Below, piece after piece: positions 36,485-49,598 of a DNA stretch of 64,000 bases (positions within the stretch are counted from its first letter, which is position 1; the number at the start of each line of letters is the position of its first letter). This DNA comes from Cellulosimicrobium cellulans. Its GTDB lineage: Bacteria > Actinomycetota > Actinomycetes > Actinomycetales > Cellulomonadaceae. The notes below the pieces were generated by a model, which worked only from the letters and a program-made list of their open reading frames with translations, was not told the DNA's origin and ran no database searches. Position numbers and translations under genes: made by a program. The DNA is taken from NCBI RefSeq assembly GCF_007679345.1, contig NZ_VEGH01000007.1, positions 206,707-270,706 of the forward strand. Reading direction: 5' to 3'.

Positions 36485-39066
36485 TGCCTCGCATCCCCCT
36501 GACGTGGCTCGCCGAGCACGTCGAGCTCCCCGAGAGCCTGTCCGCCGAGCAGCTGGCGGCGGACCTGGTCCGCGTCGGGCTCGAGGAGGAGGCCGTGCAC
36601 CCGGCCGCCGTGTCCGGCCCGCTGGTAGTCGGCCGCGTCGTCGAGCGCGTGCCCGAGCCGCAGAAGAACGGCAAGACCATCAACTGGTGCCAGGTCGACG
36701 TGGGCGACCACAACGGCACGGCCGAGGACGGCACGCGCACCCCGCGCGGCATCGTGTGCGGCGCGCACAACTTCGACGTGGGCGACCACGTCGTCGTCGC
36801 GCTGCCCGGCACCGTGCTGCCCGGCCCGTTCGCGATCGCCAGCCGCAAGACCTACGGCCACGTCTCCGACGGCATGATCTGCTCGTCGCGCGAGCTGGGC
36901 CTCGGCGACGACCACGACGGCATCATCGTGCTGGCCGAGATGGGCATCGACGCCGCCCCCGGGACCGACGCGCGCGCCCTGCTGGGTCTGGGCGAGGAGG
37001 TCCTGGAGATCAACGTGACGCCGGACCGCGGCTACTGCTTCGCGATGCGCGGCGTCGCGCGGGAGTACGCGCACTCGACCGGCGCGGCGTTCACCGACCG
37101 CGGTCTGCCGAGCGCGGGCGCCGACGAGGGCCTGGCCACCACGGGTGGCTTCGGCGTCGAGCTCCGTGACGAGGCGCCGATCCACGGCGTCGCCGGCGCG
37201 GACCGGTTCGTCGCGCGCGTCGTCCGGGGCGTCGCGGCCAGCAAGCCGTCGCCGACCTGGATGCAGCAGCGCCTGACCCAGGCCGGCATGCGGCCGATCT
37301 CGCTCGCCGTCGACGTCACGAACTACGTGATGCTCGACCTCGGGCAGCCGCTGCACGCCTACGACCTGGCGACGCTCGACGGCCCGATCGTCGTCCGGCG
37401 CGCCCGGGCGGGGGAGCGGCTCACCACGCTCGACGGCGCGGACCGGGCCCTCGACCCCGAGGACCTGCTCATCACCGACGGCCCCGACGCCGGGCGCGTG
37501 CTCGGGCTCGCGGGCGTCATGGGCGGCGCGGAGACCGAGGTCTCGGAGTCGACGACGGACCTGCTGATCGAGGCCGCGCACTTCGACCCGGTCTCGATCG
37601 CCCGCACCGCCCGGCGGCACAAGCTGCCGAGCGAGGCGAGCAAGCGGTTCGAGCGCGGCGTCGACCCGCAGCTGCCGCGCGTGGCCGCGGCCCGCGTGGT
37701 CGAGCTGCTGGTCGAGCACGGCGGCGGCACGGCCGACCCGGTGCTGACCGACGTCGACCTGACCACGCCGCCGCCCGTGCTGACCCTGCCGGTCGCGCTG
37801 CCGACGCGGCTCATCGGCCTGGACCTCGACGTCGCCGCCGTCTCGCGCTACCTGCGGGAGATCGGCTGCACCGTCGGCGAGGTCGTCGGGGCCGGCGCGG
37901 ACGCGGTGGTGCCGGTGACCGTGCCGACGTGGCGCCCGGACCTCACCGAGCCGGTCGACCTGGTCGAGGAGGTCGCCCGGCTGCACGGCTACGACGCGAT
38001 CCCGTCGGTCGTCCCGCGCTCCCCGGTGGGCCTCGGCCTGACCGTCGCGCAGCGGCGCCGGCGCCGGGTGGCGCAGGTGCTGGCGGACGCGGGCTGGGTC
38101 GAGACGCTGTCGTACCCGTTCGTCGGGACGGCGCAGCTCGACGCGCTCGCGCTGCCCGCCGACGACGAGCGGCGCGCGATGGTCCGGCTGGCGAACCCGC
38201 TGTCCGAGGAGCGGCCGTCGATGCGCGCGTCGCTGCTGGTGACGCTGCTCGACACGGCCCGCCGGAACGTCGCCCGCGGGACGACCGACCTCGCGGTGTT
38301 CGAGGTCGGCGCGGTCACGCTGCCCCGCCCGGGCGCGGCGTCGGCCCCGGTGCCCCCGATCGCGCAGCGGCCGTCGGACGACGTCCTCGACGCCGTCCGC
38401 GCGGCGGTGCCGCACCAGCCGCGGCACGTCGCCGGCGTGCTCACCGGCCTGCGGGAGCCCGCCGGCTGGTGGGGGCCCGGCCGCGCCGCCGACCACACCG
38501 ACGCGATCGACGCCGTGCGGCTGCTCGCCGAGACCCTGGGCGTCGAGCTCGCGGTCACGGCGGACGCCGAGCGGGCGCCGTGGCACCCGGGTCGCTGCGC
38601 GCGGTTCACCACCGCGGACGGCACCCTGGTCGGCCACGCCGGCGAGCTGCACCCGAACGTCGTGACGGCCCTCGGGCTGCCGGCGCGGGCGAGCGCGTTC
38701 GAGGTCGACCTGGACGCGCTGCTCGCCGCCGCCCCGCGCGAGGAGGTCGTCGCCCACGAGGTGTCGACGTTCCCGGTCGCCAAGGAGGACGTGGCCCTGG
38801 TGGTCCCGGCCGACGTGCCGGTGGCCGACGTGCTCGACGCGGTCCGCACCGGCGCCGCCGCCAGCGCGGCGGGCGACGTGCTGGAGAGCGCCCGGCTGTT
38901 CGACGTGTACACGGGCGAGCAGGTGGGCGAGGGCCAGCGGTCGCTCGCGTTCGCCCTGCGCCTGCGCGCGGCGGACCGCACGCTCACGGCGGACGAGACC
39001 GCGGCCGTGCGCGCCGCGGTCGTCGCGGAGGCCGAGCGCCGCTTCGGCGCCACCCTCCGCGCGTAG
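36484..39066 (+). CDS. pheT: Phenylalanine-tRNA ligase beta subunit
   Basis: PheT provides the editing site and tRNA anticodon recognition. The 860-residue protein carries the EMAP/OB-type tRNA-binding domain (about 40-150), B5 and B3/B4 editing domains (GLAGVMGGAETEVSESTTD), and a C-terminal ferredoxin-like FDX-ACB anticodon domain (STFPVAKEDVALVV...). Length is slightly above the usual 800. The start codon overlaps the pheS stop. A terminator follows directly. Confidence 0.97.
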
Positions 39067-39074
39067 CCCGCACC

Positions 39075-39125
39075 CCGACGGCCCCGGCCGCGCGCGCCCC
39101 GACGCCCGCGGACCGGGGCCGTCGG
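39075..39125 (+). terminator. Terminator of pheST
   Basis: CCGACGGCCCCGG (39075-39087) pairs perfectly with 39113-39125; the 25-base loop contains a CGCGCGC run. It begins nine bases after the pheT stop. Confidence 0.75.
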
Positions 39126-39178
39126 CGTCGCCACCCACGCAGCGCGGCAGCCGGCCCGGACGGCCTCCGCGCGCGTGC

Positions 39179-39299
39179 TATGGTGCCGACAACCAGCGAG
39201 AAGCGTCATCCGATCGAGCGTCATCTTGGGGTCGCACACCAGGGGTGTGCCGGCACAGGTGGCACCGTCCGGAGCACGTGGAGCGCGGGGAGAGCGACC
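39179..39299 (+). promoter_or_regulatory. Promoter and leader of the antiterminator gene
   Basis: TGCTATGGT with hexamer TATGGT (39179-39184) is an extended -10. The 110-base leader contains the hairpin GCACACC-AGG-GGTGTGC (about 39234-39250). In other species BglG-type leaders contain a RAT site and terminator that the protein itself controls; no recognisable RAT consensus is seen here, so autoregulation is only suggested. Confidence 0.45.
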
Positions 39300-40148
39300 A
39301 TGCAGATCGCCAAGGTCTACAACAACAGCATCGTCCTGGCGGAGGCCAACGGGCGGTCGATGGTCGTCATCGGCACCGGCGTCGGGTTCGGTGCACACCC
39401 GGGGGAGACCGTCGACGGCGCCCGGGTCGAGACGGTCTTCCCGTTCACCAGCGCGGAGCTGGAGCGGCTGAACCTCGGCATCCTCGAGCGGATCGACTCC
39501 GGCGAGCTGCTCCTGGTCACGGACCTGGTGGACCGGGTCAGCGACATGCTCGGGTACGCCTTCCGCAGCAGCATGGTGTTCGCACTGGTCGACCACCTGG
39601 CGCACTACGAGGCGGCCAGCGCGTTCGACGACGAGCACCCGTTCCGGTGGATCGTGAAGACGGTCTACCCGCGGGAGTACCTGGCCGCCCGGTGGCTGCT
39701 CGACGAGCTCGGCCGGTCGCCGACCGGCTGGGACGTCCCGCGCTCGGGTGCGACGGCGATCGCGATCCACTTCATCAACAACCAGCACGCCGACGGGGCG
39801 ACGGGCGCGGTCGGACCCACCGAGCACATCCACCGGATCATCGAGCTGATCGAGCGCGGAGCCGGCACCCCGATCGACCGGACGACCCATCGGTACGCCC
39901 GGTTCCTGACCCATCTGCGCTTCCTGGTGAACCGCGCGCAGATGCCGAGCCTGATCCACGAGCAGACCCCGCCCGAGGTGTTCGAGGCCGTCTACGAGCG
40001 CGCGGCTGCGGCCACGCTGGCGATCCTGGGGGCCGTCTGCGACTACGTGCGGTCGGCGCTCGGTGGTGAGCTGGGACCCGCGGAGCGCGGGTACCTGCTG
40101 CTCTACATCACCGAGCTCACCGCGCCGATGGGAGGCGCCGGCGACTGA
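39300..40148 (+). CDS. licT: BglG/LicT-family transcriptional antiterminator
   Basis: These proteins bind a leader RNA and prevent termination when the cognate sugar is being transported. The 282-residue protein has the CAT RNA-binding domain (MQIAKVYNNSIVLAEANG, about 1-55) and two PTS regulation domains; PRD1 His residues are in VDHLAHYE and PRD2 His residues around HFINNQH. In the usual model the partner EII phosphorylates PRD1 to inactivate it, while HPr phosphorylates PRD2 to activate it. It lies directly upstream of the PTS gene and GH1 gene, and a terminator at 40191 is its likely target. Confidence 0.9.
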   Translation: MQIAKVYNNSIVLAEANGRSMVVIGTGVGFGAHPGETVDGARVETVFPFTSAELERLNLGILERIDSGELLLVTDLVDRVSDMLGYAFRSSMVFALVDHLAHYEAASAFDDEHPFRWIVKTVYPREYLAARWLLDELGRSPTGWDVPRSGATAIAIHFINNQHADGATGAVGPTEHIHRIIELIERGAGTPIDRTTHRYARFLTHLRFLVNRAQMPSLIHEQTPPEVFEAVYERAAAATLAILGAVCDYVRSALGGELGPAERGYLLLYITELTAPMGGAGD

Positions 40149-40190
40149 CCGCCCGATTCCGCCCCCGGGGGAGTGACATTCGGTTGGCTT

Positions 40191-40229
40191 CACCCCATCC
40201 CGTCCGTTCGAGCGGCACGGGGTGGGGTG
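40191..40229 (+). terminator. Leader terminator before the PTS gene (antitermination target)
   Basis: CACCCCATCCCGT (40191-40203) pairs with 40217-40229 (12 Watson-Crick pairs and one T-G), with an inner CCG/CGG stem in the loop and TTGTGCATC after it. It lies in the 141-bp gap between the antiterminator and PTS genes, exactly where LicT/BglG action is expected. Confidence 0.7.
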
Positions 40230-40289
40230 TTGTGCATCCGGGGCACCGAGACCCCCGTCCCGCCCGCCCGAGCGAAGGAGCTCACCGCC

Positions 40290-43693
<3,404 letters not shown>

Positions 43694-43714
43694 GCGCGCT
43701 CCGCCCCGGGCGGG

Positions 43715-43745
43715 CCGGGTCGTGGGTGCGCGCGCGCCCACCCGG
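43715..43745 (+). terminator. Probable terminator of the beta-glucoside operon
   Basis: TGGGTGCG (43723-43730) pairs with CGCGCCCA (43733-43740), one pair being T-G, with flanking CCGGG/CCCGG able to extend the stem past a bulge. It lies 22 bases after the GH1 stop. Confidence 0.55.
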
Positions 43746-43819
43746 ACCGCGGCCCCGTCCGGAGCAGCAGGTGAGCCCGGCGTTCACCCGATCGCAACCT
43801 TCGTGTCCCCCGCTCGTGC

Positions 43820-43849
43820 TTGTGTATCCGGACATACCGCCCATACGTT
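43820..43849 (+). promoter_or_regulatory. Candidate promoter of the secreted nuclease/nucleotidase gene
   Basis: TTGTGT (43820-43825) and TACGTT (43844-43849) are separated by 18 bases in a locally A+T-rich stretch. The predicted leader is about 75 bases and carries GGAG (43918-43921) before the GTG. Confidence 0.55.
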
Positions 43850-43928
43850 GTCAGCCGGCTGTGTGACGACTGTGATGCGGCCTGCTGACGAGGGCGCCAG
43901 AAGCGCCCCGGGGGATCGGAGAACATCG

Positions 43929-46900
43929 GTGAGCGCTGTACGCACACGCACCAGGTGGGCGGCGAGCCTCGCCGCCGTGGGGGCGATGGTCGGGGTACCC
44001 CTGACCGCGGTCCCCGCGGCTGCGGCGGAGGACACCCACACCATCGCGGAGGTCCAGGGCCCGGGCGACGCGTCGCCGCTCGCGGGCCAGACGGTCACGA
44101 CGTCCGGCGTCGTGACCGCGGTCTACGCGACCGGCGGCTACCGCGGCTACGTCATCCAGACGCCGGGCACGGGCGGGGACACCGACGTCTCGGCCCGCAC
44201 CGCCTCGGACGCGGTCTTCGTGTTCTCGGGCGCCACGGCGGGCTCGGTCGCGATCGGCGACCACGTCCAGGTCACCGGCGCCGTGTCGGAGTACCAGGGC
44301 CTGACGGAGATCACGGTCGGCAGCGCCGCCGGCCTGGTCCAGCTCGGCGACGCGCCGGCACCGGTCGAGCCGGTGACGGCCGCCTGGCCGGCCGACGACG
44401 CCGCCCGCGAGACCCTCGAGTCGATGCTCTACCTGCCGTCGGGCGACCTGACGGTGACCAACACCTACTCGACCAACCAGTACGGCGAGGTCGGCCTGGC
44501 GTCCGGGACGACGCCGCTGATCCAGCCGACCGAGGTCGCGCGCCCGGGCACCCCGGAGTACGACGCGGCCGTCGCGGACGACGCGGCCCGCGGGGTCGTG
44601 CTCGACGACGGTGCCAGCACCAACTTCCTGTCGGCCGCGAACTCCGGCCTCACCCCGCCGTACGTGTCGCTGGAGAACCCGGTGCGCGTCGGCGCGGCGG
44701 CCACGTTCACCGACCCGGTGGTCGTCGACTACCGGAACAGCGCGTGGAAGCTCAGCCCGACCCTGCCGCTCGACGCGGCGAACCCGGGCGGCTACCCGGC
44801 CACGTTCGAGAACGACCGCACCGCGGCGCCCGAGGGCGTCGGCGAGGCCGACGTGACCGTCGCGTCGTTCAACGTGCTCAACTACTTCACCACCCTCGGC
44901 GCGGACACCGCGTCCTGCGTGCCGTACACCGACCGCGCGGGCACCCCGGTGACCGTCCGCGAGGGCTGCGCGCAGCGCGGGGCCTGGAACCAGGCCGACC
45001 TGCAGCGCCAGCAGGACAAGATCGTCGCCGCGATCAACGCGCTCGACGCGGACGTCGTCGGCCTCATGGAGATCGAGAACTCCGCCGCCGTCGACGGCGT
45101 CGCCGACGAGGCGCTCTCCACGCTGACCGCCGCGCTCAACGCGGCCGCGGGCGAGGGCACCTGGGCGTTCGTCCCGTCCTCGAAGGAGCTGCCGGACGCG
45201 TCCGAGCAGGACTTGATCACCAACGCGCTGATCTACCGCCCGGCCGCCGTCGAGACCGTGGGCGACGCCCGCGCGCTCGGCACGCAGTCCGGCGACGACC
45301 AGGCGTTCGGCAACGCGCGCGAGCCGATCGGCCAGGCGTTCGTCCCGACCGAGGGTGGCGAGCAGCTGTTCGTCGTCGTGAACCACCTCAAGTCGAAGGG
45401 CTCCGCCGGCCCGTGGCCGGGCGACGCCGACACCGGCGACGGCCAGGGCGCGTCCAACGAGTCCCGGGTCCGCCAGGCCGAGGCGCTGCGCCACTGGGTG
45501 CCGACGGTGCAGGGCGACGCCGAGGCGGTCGCGCTGCTCGGCGACTTCAACTCCTACACCCAGGAGGACCCGCTGCAGGTGCTGTACGCGGCGGGCTACA
45601 CCGACGCGACGACGGCGCTCGACGCGGGGGAGTACTCCTACTCGTACCAGGGCCTGTCCGGTTCGCTGGACCACGTGCTGCTCAACGACGCGGCCTTGGG
45701 CCGGGCGACCGGCGCGGACGTCTGGAACATCAACGCGGGCGAGTCGGTGGCGCTGGAGTACAGCCGCTACAACGCGCACGGCAGCCTGTTCTACGCGCCC
45801 GACGCGTACCGGTCCTCGGACCACGACCCGGTGCTGGTCGGCCTGACCGCCGGCGACACCGGCACGACCCCCGACGGTCCCGTCGACCTCACGCTGCTCA
45901 ACATCAACGACTTCCACGGCCGGATCGACGCCAACACCGTCGCGTTCGCCGGGACCGTCGAGCAGCAGCGCGCGGCCGCCGAGGCAGACGGCGGCGCGGC
46001 GGTCTTCCTGTCCGCCGGCGACAACATCGGCGCGTCCCTGTTCGCCTCCGCGGTGGCCGAGGACCAGCCGACGATCGACGTGCTCAACGCGCTCGACCTG
46101 GCCGCGTCCGCGGTCGGCAACCACGAGTTCGACCGCGGCTACGCCGACCTGGTCGACCGCGTGATCGCCGACGGGTCGAACGCGGCGTGGCCGTACCTCG
46201 GCGCGAACGTGTACGAGAAGGGCACCGAGAACCCGGCGCTCGACGAGTACACGGTGCTCGACGTCGACGGCGTGCGGGTCGGCGTCATCGGCGTCGTCAC
46301 CCAGGAGACCCCGACGCTCGTCACGCCGGGCGGGATCGCCGACCTGGACTTCGGCGACCCGGTCGAGGCGGTCAACCGCGTCGCCGCGCAGCTGTCCGAC
46401 GGCGACGACGCCAACGGCGAGGCCGACGTGATCGTGGCCGAGTACCACGAGGGCGCCGGCGCGGGCACGCCGGACGGCGCGACGCTGGAGGAGGAGATCG
46501 CCGCGGGCGGCGCCTTCTCGGACATCGCCACGCTGACCTCGGGCGACGTGGACGTCATCTTCACCGGCCACACCCACAAGCAGTACGCCTGGTACGGCCC
46601 CGCCGAGCCGGAGGCCTCCGGCGAGTGGACCCGCCCGATCGTCCAGACCGGCTCCTACGGCGAGAACATCGGCAAGGTCACGCTGACGTACGACCCCGCG
46701 AGCGACGAGGTGGCGGCGCTCACCGGCGAGAACGTCAAGCGCGTCGCCCCGGCGGCGGGCCAGACCCAGGCGCAGCTCGACGCGGCCCTGGTGGCGCAGT
46801 ACCCGCGCGTCGCCGAGGTCAAGACGATCGTCGACGCCGCGCTGGCGGAGGCGGCCGTGGTCGGCAACCAGCCCAAGGGCTCGGTGACCGCGGACATCAC

Positions 46901-48122
46901 GACCGCCTACGCGGGCGGTGCGTACACGAACGGGGTCTACACGGGCGGCACCCGCGACGACCGGTCCAAGGAGTCCACGCTGGGCAACCTGGTCGCCGAC
47001 TCGCTGCTCGAGACGCTCTCCTCCGCGGACCGCGGCGGGGCGCAGATCGGCGTCGTGAACCCCGGCGGCCTGCGGGCGGAGCTGCTGTACGCGCCCGACG
47101 GCACCATCACCTACGCCGAGGCCAACGCGGTCCTGCCGTTCGTGAACAACCTCTGGACCACGACGCTGACGGGCGAGCAGGTCGTCACGATGCTCGAGCA
47201 GCAGTGGCAGACCAACGCGGACGGCACGATCCCGAGCCGCCCGTACCTGCAGCTCGGCCTGTCGGACAACGTCACGTACACCTACGACGAGGCGCAGCCG
47301 CTGGGGAGCCGCATCACCTCGGTGACCGTCGACGGCGAGGCGCTCGACCCGGCGGCGGAGTACCGCATCGGGACGTTCTCCTTCCTGGCCCAGGGCGGCG
47401 ACAACTTCCGGGTGTTCGCCGAGGGCTCCGGCACCACCGACTCGGGCCTGATCGACCGGGACGCGTGGATCGCCTACCTCGAGGCGCACCCGGGCCTGTC
47501 GCCCGAGTTCGACGAGCGCGCGGTCGGCGTGCCGGCGCTGCCCGACGAGGTCACCGCGGGGACCGAGCTGGCCTTCCCGGTGACGGGCCTCGACCTGACC
47601 AGCCTGGGCTCGCCGCTCAACACCTCGCTCGACGTGCAGCTCGACGGCGCGTCGATCGGCTCGGCCACGGTGACCGACGGCGCGGCGCAGGTCGCGGTGA
47701 CGGTCCCGGCGGGGACGACGGCCGGCGAGCACGTGCTCACCCTGGTCGCCGCCCCCAGCGGCACCGTCGTGACGCTGCCCGTCACGGTGGCGGCCGCGCA
47801 GGAGCCGGAGCCGCAGCTCAAGGAGTCCTCGGTCACGCTGTCGGCGAGCCGCAGCAGCCAGTCCTACGGGACCTGGCTGCCGACGCTGCTGGTCTCGCAG
47901 GTCCGGGTCGAGGGCACCTGGTTCCCGTCCGGCACGGTCGAGTTCCGGGAGGGCGACCGGGTGATCGGCCGCTCGCCGGTGGTGCTCGGCCTGGCGCTCG
48001 GCTCCGTGCCGCGCACCGCCTCGGTGGGCGCGCACGAGTACACGGCGGTGTTCGTGCCGTCGCGGCCCGACGTGGTCGCCGGCAGCACGAGCGCGCCGGT
48101 GAAGGTCACCGTCAAGAAGTGA
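43929..48122 (+). CDS. Secreted bifunctional endonuclease (ExeM/NucH-like) and 5'-nucleotidase
   Basis: At 1,397 residues this is the largest protein in the window. A Tat/Sec-like signal peptide (to about residue 34, AVPAAAA) is followed by a lamin-tail/OB-like region, an ExeM/NucH endonuclease-exonuclease-phosphatase domain (about 310-645; VASFNVLNY, LMEIENS, LLGDFNSY, SDHDPV), a calcineurin-type metallophosphatase (about 655-880; NINDFHGR, GNHEFDRG, GHTHKQYA), a 5'-nucleotidase C-terminal domain (to about 1,175) and Ig-like repeats. No LPXTG anchor is seen, so it is probably released. It should degrade extracellular DNA/RNA and dephosphorylate the nucleotides, a phosphate- and nucleoside-scavenging pathway in one chain. 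Confidence 0.93.
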   Translation: MSAVRTRTRWAASLAAVGAMVGVPLTAVPAAAAEDTHTIAEVQGPGDASPLAGQTVTTSGVVTAVYATGGYRGYVIQTPGTGGDTDVSARTASDAVFVFSGATAGSVAIGDHVQVTGAVSEYQGLTEITVGSAAGLVQLGDAPAPVEPVTAAWPADDAARETLESMLYLPSGDLTVTNTYSTNQYGEVGLASGTTPLIQPTEVARPGTPEYDAAVADDAARGVVLDDGASTNFLSAANSGLTPPYVSLENPVRVGAAATFTDPVVVDYRNSAWKLSPTLPLDAANPGGYPATFENDRTAAPEGVGEADVTVASFNVLNYFTTLGADTASCVPYTDRAGTPVTVREGCAQRGAWNQADLQRQQDKIVAAINALDADVVGLMEIENSAAVDGVADEALSTLTAALNAAAGEGTWAFVPSSKELPDASEQDLITNALIYRPAAVETVGDARALGTQSGDDQAFGNAREPIGQAFVPTEGGEQLFVVVNHLKSKGSAGPWPGDADTGDGQGASNESRVRQAEALRHWVPTVQGDAEAVALLGDFNSYTQEDPLQVLYAAGYTDATTALDAGEYSYSYQGLSGSLDHVLLNDAALGRATGADVWNINAGESVALEYSRYNAHGSLFYAPDAYRSSDHDPVLVGLTAGDTGTTPDGPVDLTLLNINDFHGRIDANTVAFAGTVEQQRAAAEADGGAAVFLSAGDNIGASLFASAVAEDQPTIDVLNALDLAASAVGNHEFDRGYADLVDRVIADGSNAAWPYLGANVYEKGTENPALDEYTVLDVDGVRVGVIGVVTQETPTLVTPGGIADLDFGDPVEAVNRVAAQLSDGDDANGEADVIVAEYHEGAGAGTPDGATLEEEIAAGGAFSDIATLTSGDVDVIFTGHTHKQYAWYGPAEPEASGEWTRPIVQTGSYGENIGKVTLTYDPASDEVAALTGENVKRVAPAAGQTQAQLDAALVAQYPRVAEVKTIVDAALAEAAVVGNQPKGSVTADITTAYAGGAYTNGVYTGGTRDDRSKESTLGNLVADSLLETLSSADRGGAQIGVVNPGGLRAELLYAPDGTITYAEANAVLPFVNNLWTTTLTGEQVVTMLEQQWQTNADGTIPSRPYLQLGLSDNVTYTYDEAQPLGSRITSVTVDGEALDPAAEYRIGTFSFLAQGGDNFRVFAEGSGTTDSGLIDRDAWIAYLEAHPGLSPEFDERAVGVPALPDEVTAGTELAFPVTGLDLTSLGSPLNTSLDVQLDGASIGSATVTDGAAQVAVTVPAGTTAGEHVLTLVAAPSGTVVTLPVTVAAAQEPEPQLKESSVTLSASRSSQSYGTWLPTLLVSQVRVEGTWFPSGTVEFREGDRVIGRSPVVLGLALGSVPRTASVGAHEYTAVFVPSRPDVVAGSTSAPVKVTVKK

Positions 48123-48139
48123 CCTGTGCCCCGCACGAG

Positions 48140-48183
48140 GACGGGCCCCCGCCGCCGGACCGCTCCGGCGGTGGGGGCCCGTC
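48140..48183 (+). terminator. Terminator of the nuclease/nucleotidase gene
   Basis: A 20-bp stem (48140-48159 with 48164-48183; one G-T pair) has a four-base CCGC loop. It begins 18 bases after the stop. Confidence 0.9.
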
Positions 48184-48225
48184 GTCGTCGCCTCCGTGTC
48201 GTCGTCCGGTGGGATGCTGCGGGAC

Positions 48226-49008
48226 GTGTACGCCGAACGACCGTCGACCCGCGTCCCGGGTGCCGTGCTGTGGTGGGTGACCGCGCCCCCGGCCGGGCCC
48301 GGCGCGCCCGCGGCGGTGGACCCGGCGCGGCCCGCGGCGTCGTCCGCCCCCGGAGGCCCTGCGGCGGCGGGCCAGGACGTGCTGCCCGACGGCTGCATGG
48401 ACCTCGTCTGGTCCGGCGGCCGGCTGCTCGTCGCCGGCCCGGACACCCGGGCGCACCCGACCGGGCCGCTCCCCGCGGGCGCGGCGGCGGTCGGCCTCCG
48501 GCTGCCGCCCGGCGCCGCCCCGGTCCTGCTCGGCGTCCCCGCGGACGCCCTCCGTGACGAGCGCCCGGAGCTCGCGGACGTCTGGGGCGCCCGGGCCGCG
48601 CGGCCGTGGGCGGACGCCGTCGCGGCGGGCGGGGCAGCCGCCCTCGAGAGCCGGGTCGCGCCGCTGCTGGCGGAACGCGGCGGCCGGCCGCGCGAGACCG
48701 CGGTGGTCGCCGGTCTGGCCGCCCGCGCCACGCCGGCCGCCGACATCGCCGACCGGCTCGGCGTCACGCCCCGCACCCTGCATCGCCGCTCGCTCGCGGC
48801 GTTCGGCTATGGCCCGCGGACGCTCGGGCGCGTGCTGCGGCTGCAGCGGGTGCTGCCGCTGCTGGACGCGGGCGTCCCGCTGGCGGAGGTCGCGCAGCGG
48901 GCGGGCTACGCCGACCAGCCGCACCTGTCCCGCGAGGTGCGCGCGCTGACCGGACGGTCGCCCGCGGCGCTCGCGGCCGGGCGCGCCGGGGCCGCGGCCT
49001 CCGCCTGA
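48226..49008 (+). CDS. AraC-family transcriptional regulator
   Basis: The 260-residue protein has an N-terminal DUF6597-like sensor domain (YAERPSTRVPGAVLWWV, LPDGCMDLVWSGGRLLVAGP) and a C-terminal AraC domain with two helix-turn-helix units (TPAADIADRLGVTPRTLHRR and PLAEVAQRAGYADQPHLSREV). GTG 48226 is preferred: it follows GATGCT by seven bases and gives the family start. GTG 48196 would add ten residues but lies close to the preceding terminator. The effector and targets are unknown; the convergent VOC gene downstream is a common neighbour of such regulators. Confidence 0.85.
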   Translation: MYAERPSTRVPGAVLWWVTAPPAGPGAPAAVDPARPAASSAPGGPAAAGQDVLPDGCMDLVWSGGRLLVAGPDTRAHPTGPLPAGAAAVGLRLPPGAAPVLLGVPADALRDERPELADVWGARAARPWADAVAAGGAAALESRVAPLLAERGGRPRETAVVAGLAARATPAADIADRLGVTPRTLHRRSLAAFGYGPRTLGRVLRLQRVLPLLDAGVPLAEVAQRAGYADQPHLSREVRALTGRSPAALAAGRAGAAASA

Positions 49009-49016
49009 CCGACGAC

Positions 49017-49058
49017 TTCCGGCGCCGCTCCCGCCGATCGGCGCGGGTGACGCCGGAA
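49017..49058. terminator. Bidirectional terminator between AraC and VOC genes
   Basis: TTCCGGCG (49017-49024) pairs with CGCCGGAA (49051-49058), and the interior contains the perfect palindrome CGCCGATCGGCG. It lies just after the AraC stop, between convergent genes. Confidence 0.6.
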
Positions 49059-49128
49059 CCCGGAGGTCCCGCGCTCGGCTGGGCCCGCGCCCGGCCGGGC
49101 CCCGCACCCGGCCCGGCCGGCAGCGCGG

Positions 49129-49521
49129 TCAGGCCGCGTCGGCGAACAGGTCGACCGCCGTGCCGTCCGGGTCGTGCAGCACGGCGTACCGCTGACCCCA
49201 GACCGCGTCCCACGGCGCGAGGTGCCCGGTGAACCCGGCGTCGACCATGCGCGCGTACGTCGCGTCGACCTCGGCGACGTCGGCGCACCGGAAGGCCAGC
49301 GCGGCCCGGTGCCCGCCCGTCGGCGGCGCCCAGTCCGGGTCGAACGACCGGATCACGTCCACGGTGTCCCAGGCCAGCCGCAGCCCGCCGGGCAGCGTGA
49401 CCTCCACGTGCGGCTCGGCGTCGGCCGACGCCGGCAGGTCGAGCCCGAGGGCGCGGTAGAAGGCGAGCGTGCGCGGCAGGTCGGTCGCGACCAGCCCGAT
49501 CATGTCCAGCTGCGGTGTCAT
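49129..49521 (-). CDS. VOC-family (glyoxalase/bleomycin-resistance fold) protein
   Basis: The 130-residue protein has paired beta-alpha-beta-beta-beta modules: LDMIGLVATDLPRTLAFYRALG at the start and YAVLHDPDGTAVDLFA at the end. Metal-binding positions typical of true glyoxalases are only partly present, so the catalytic role is unclear; such proteins include antibiotic-binding and dioxygenase-like members. The ATG at 49521 follows TACGGT on the minus strand by six bases, suggesting a leaderless message. It is convergent with the AraC gene. Confidence 0.85.
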   Translation of the reverse strand: MTPQLDMIGLVATDLPRTLAFYRALGLDLPASADAEPHVEVTLPGGLRLAWDTVDVIRSFDPDWAPPTGGHRAALAFRCADVAEVDATYARMVDAGFTGHLAPWDAVWGQRYAVLHDPDGTAVDLFADAA

Positions 49522-49598
49522 GCGACGACCGTAGGCGCCGCGGCGGGCGCGGGTCGTGGACGTTTCGGACGCCCGGCCCGCGACCCGCCCCCCGAGGC

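Noticed and set aside
43851..48776. A very long open frame (about 1,640 codons) antisense to the nuclease/nucleotidase gene
   Set aside because: High GC content opens the antisense frames; the translation is low-complexity (RGV/HRR-rich) with no recognisable domain, whereas the sense strand gives clear enzyme motifs.
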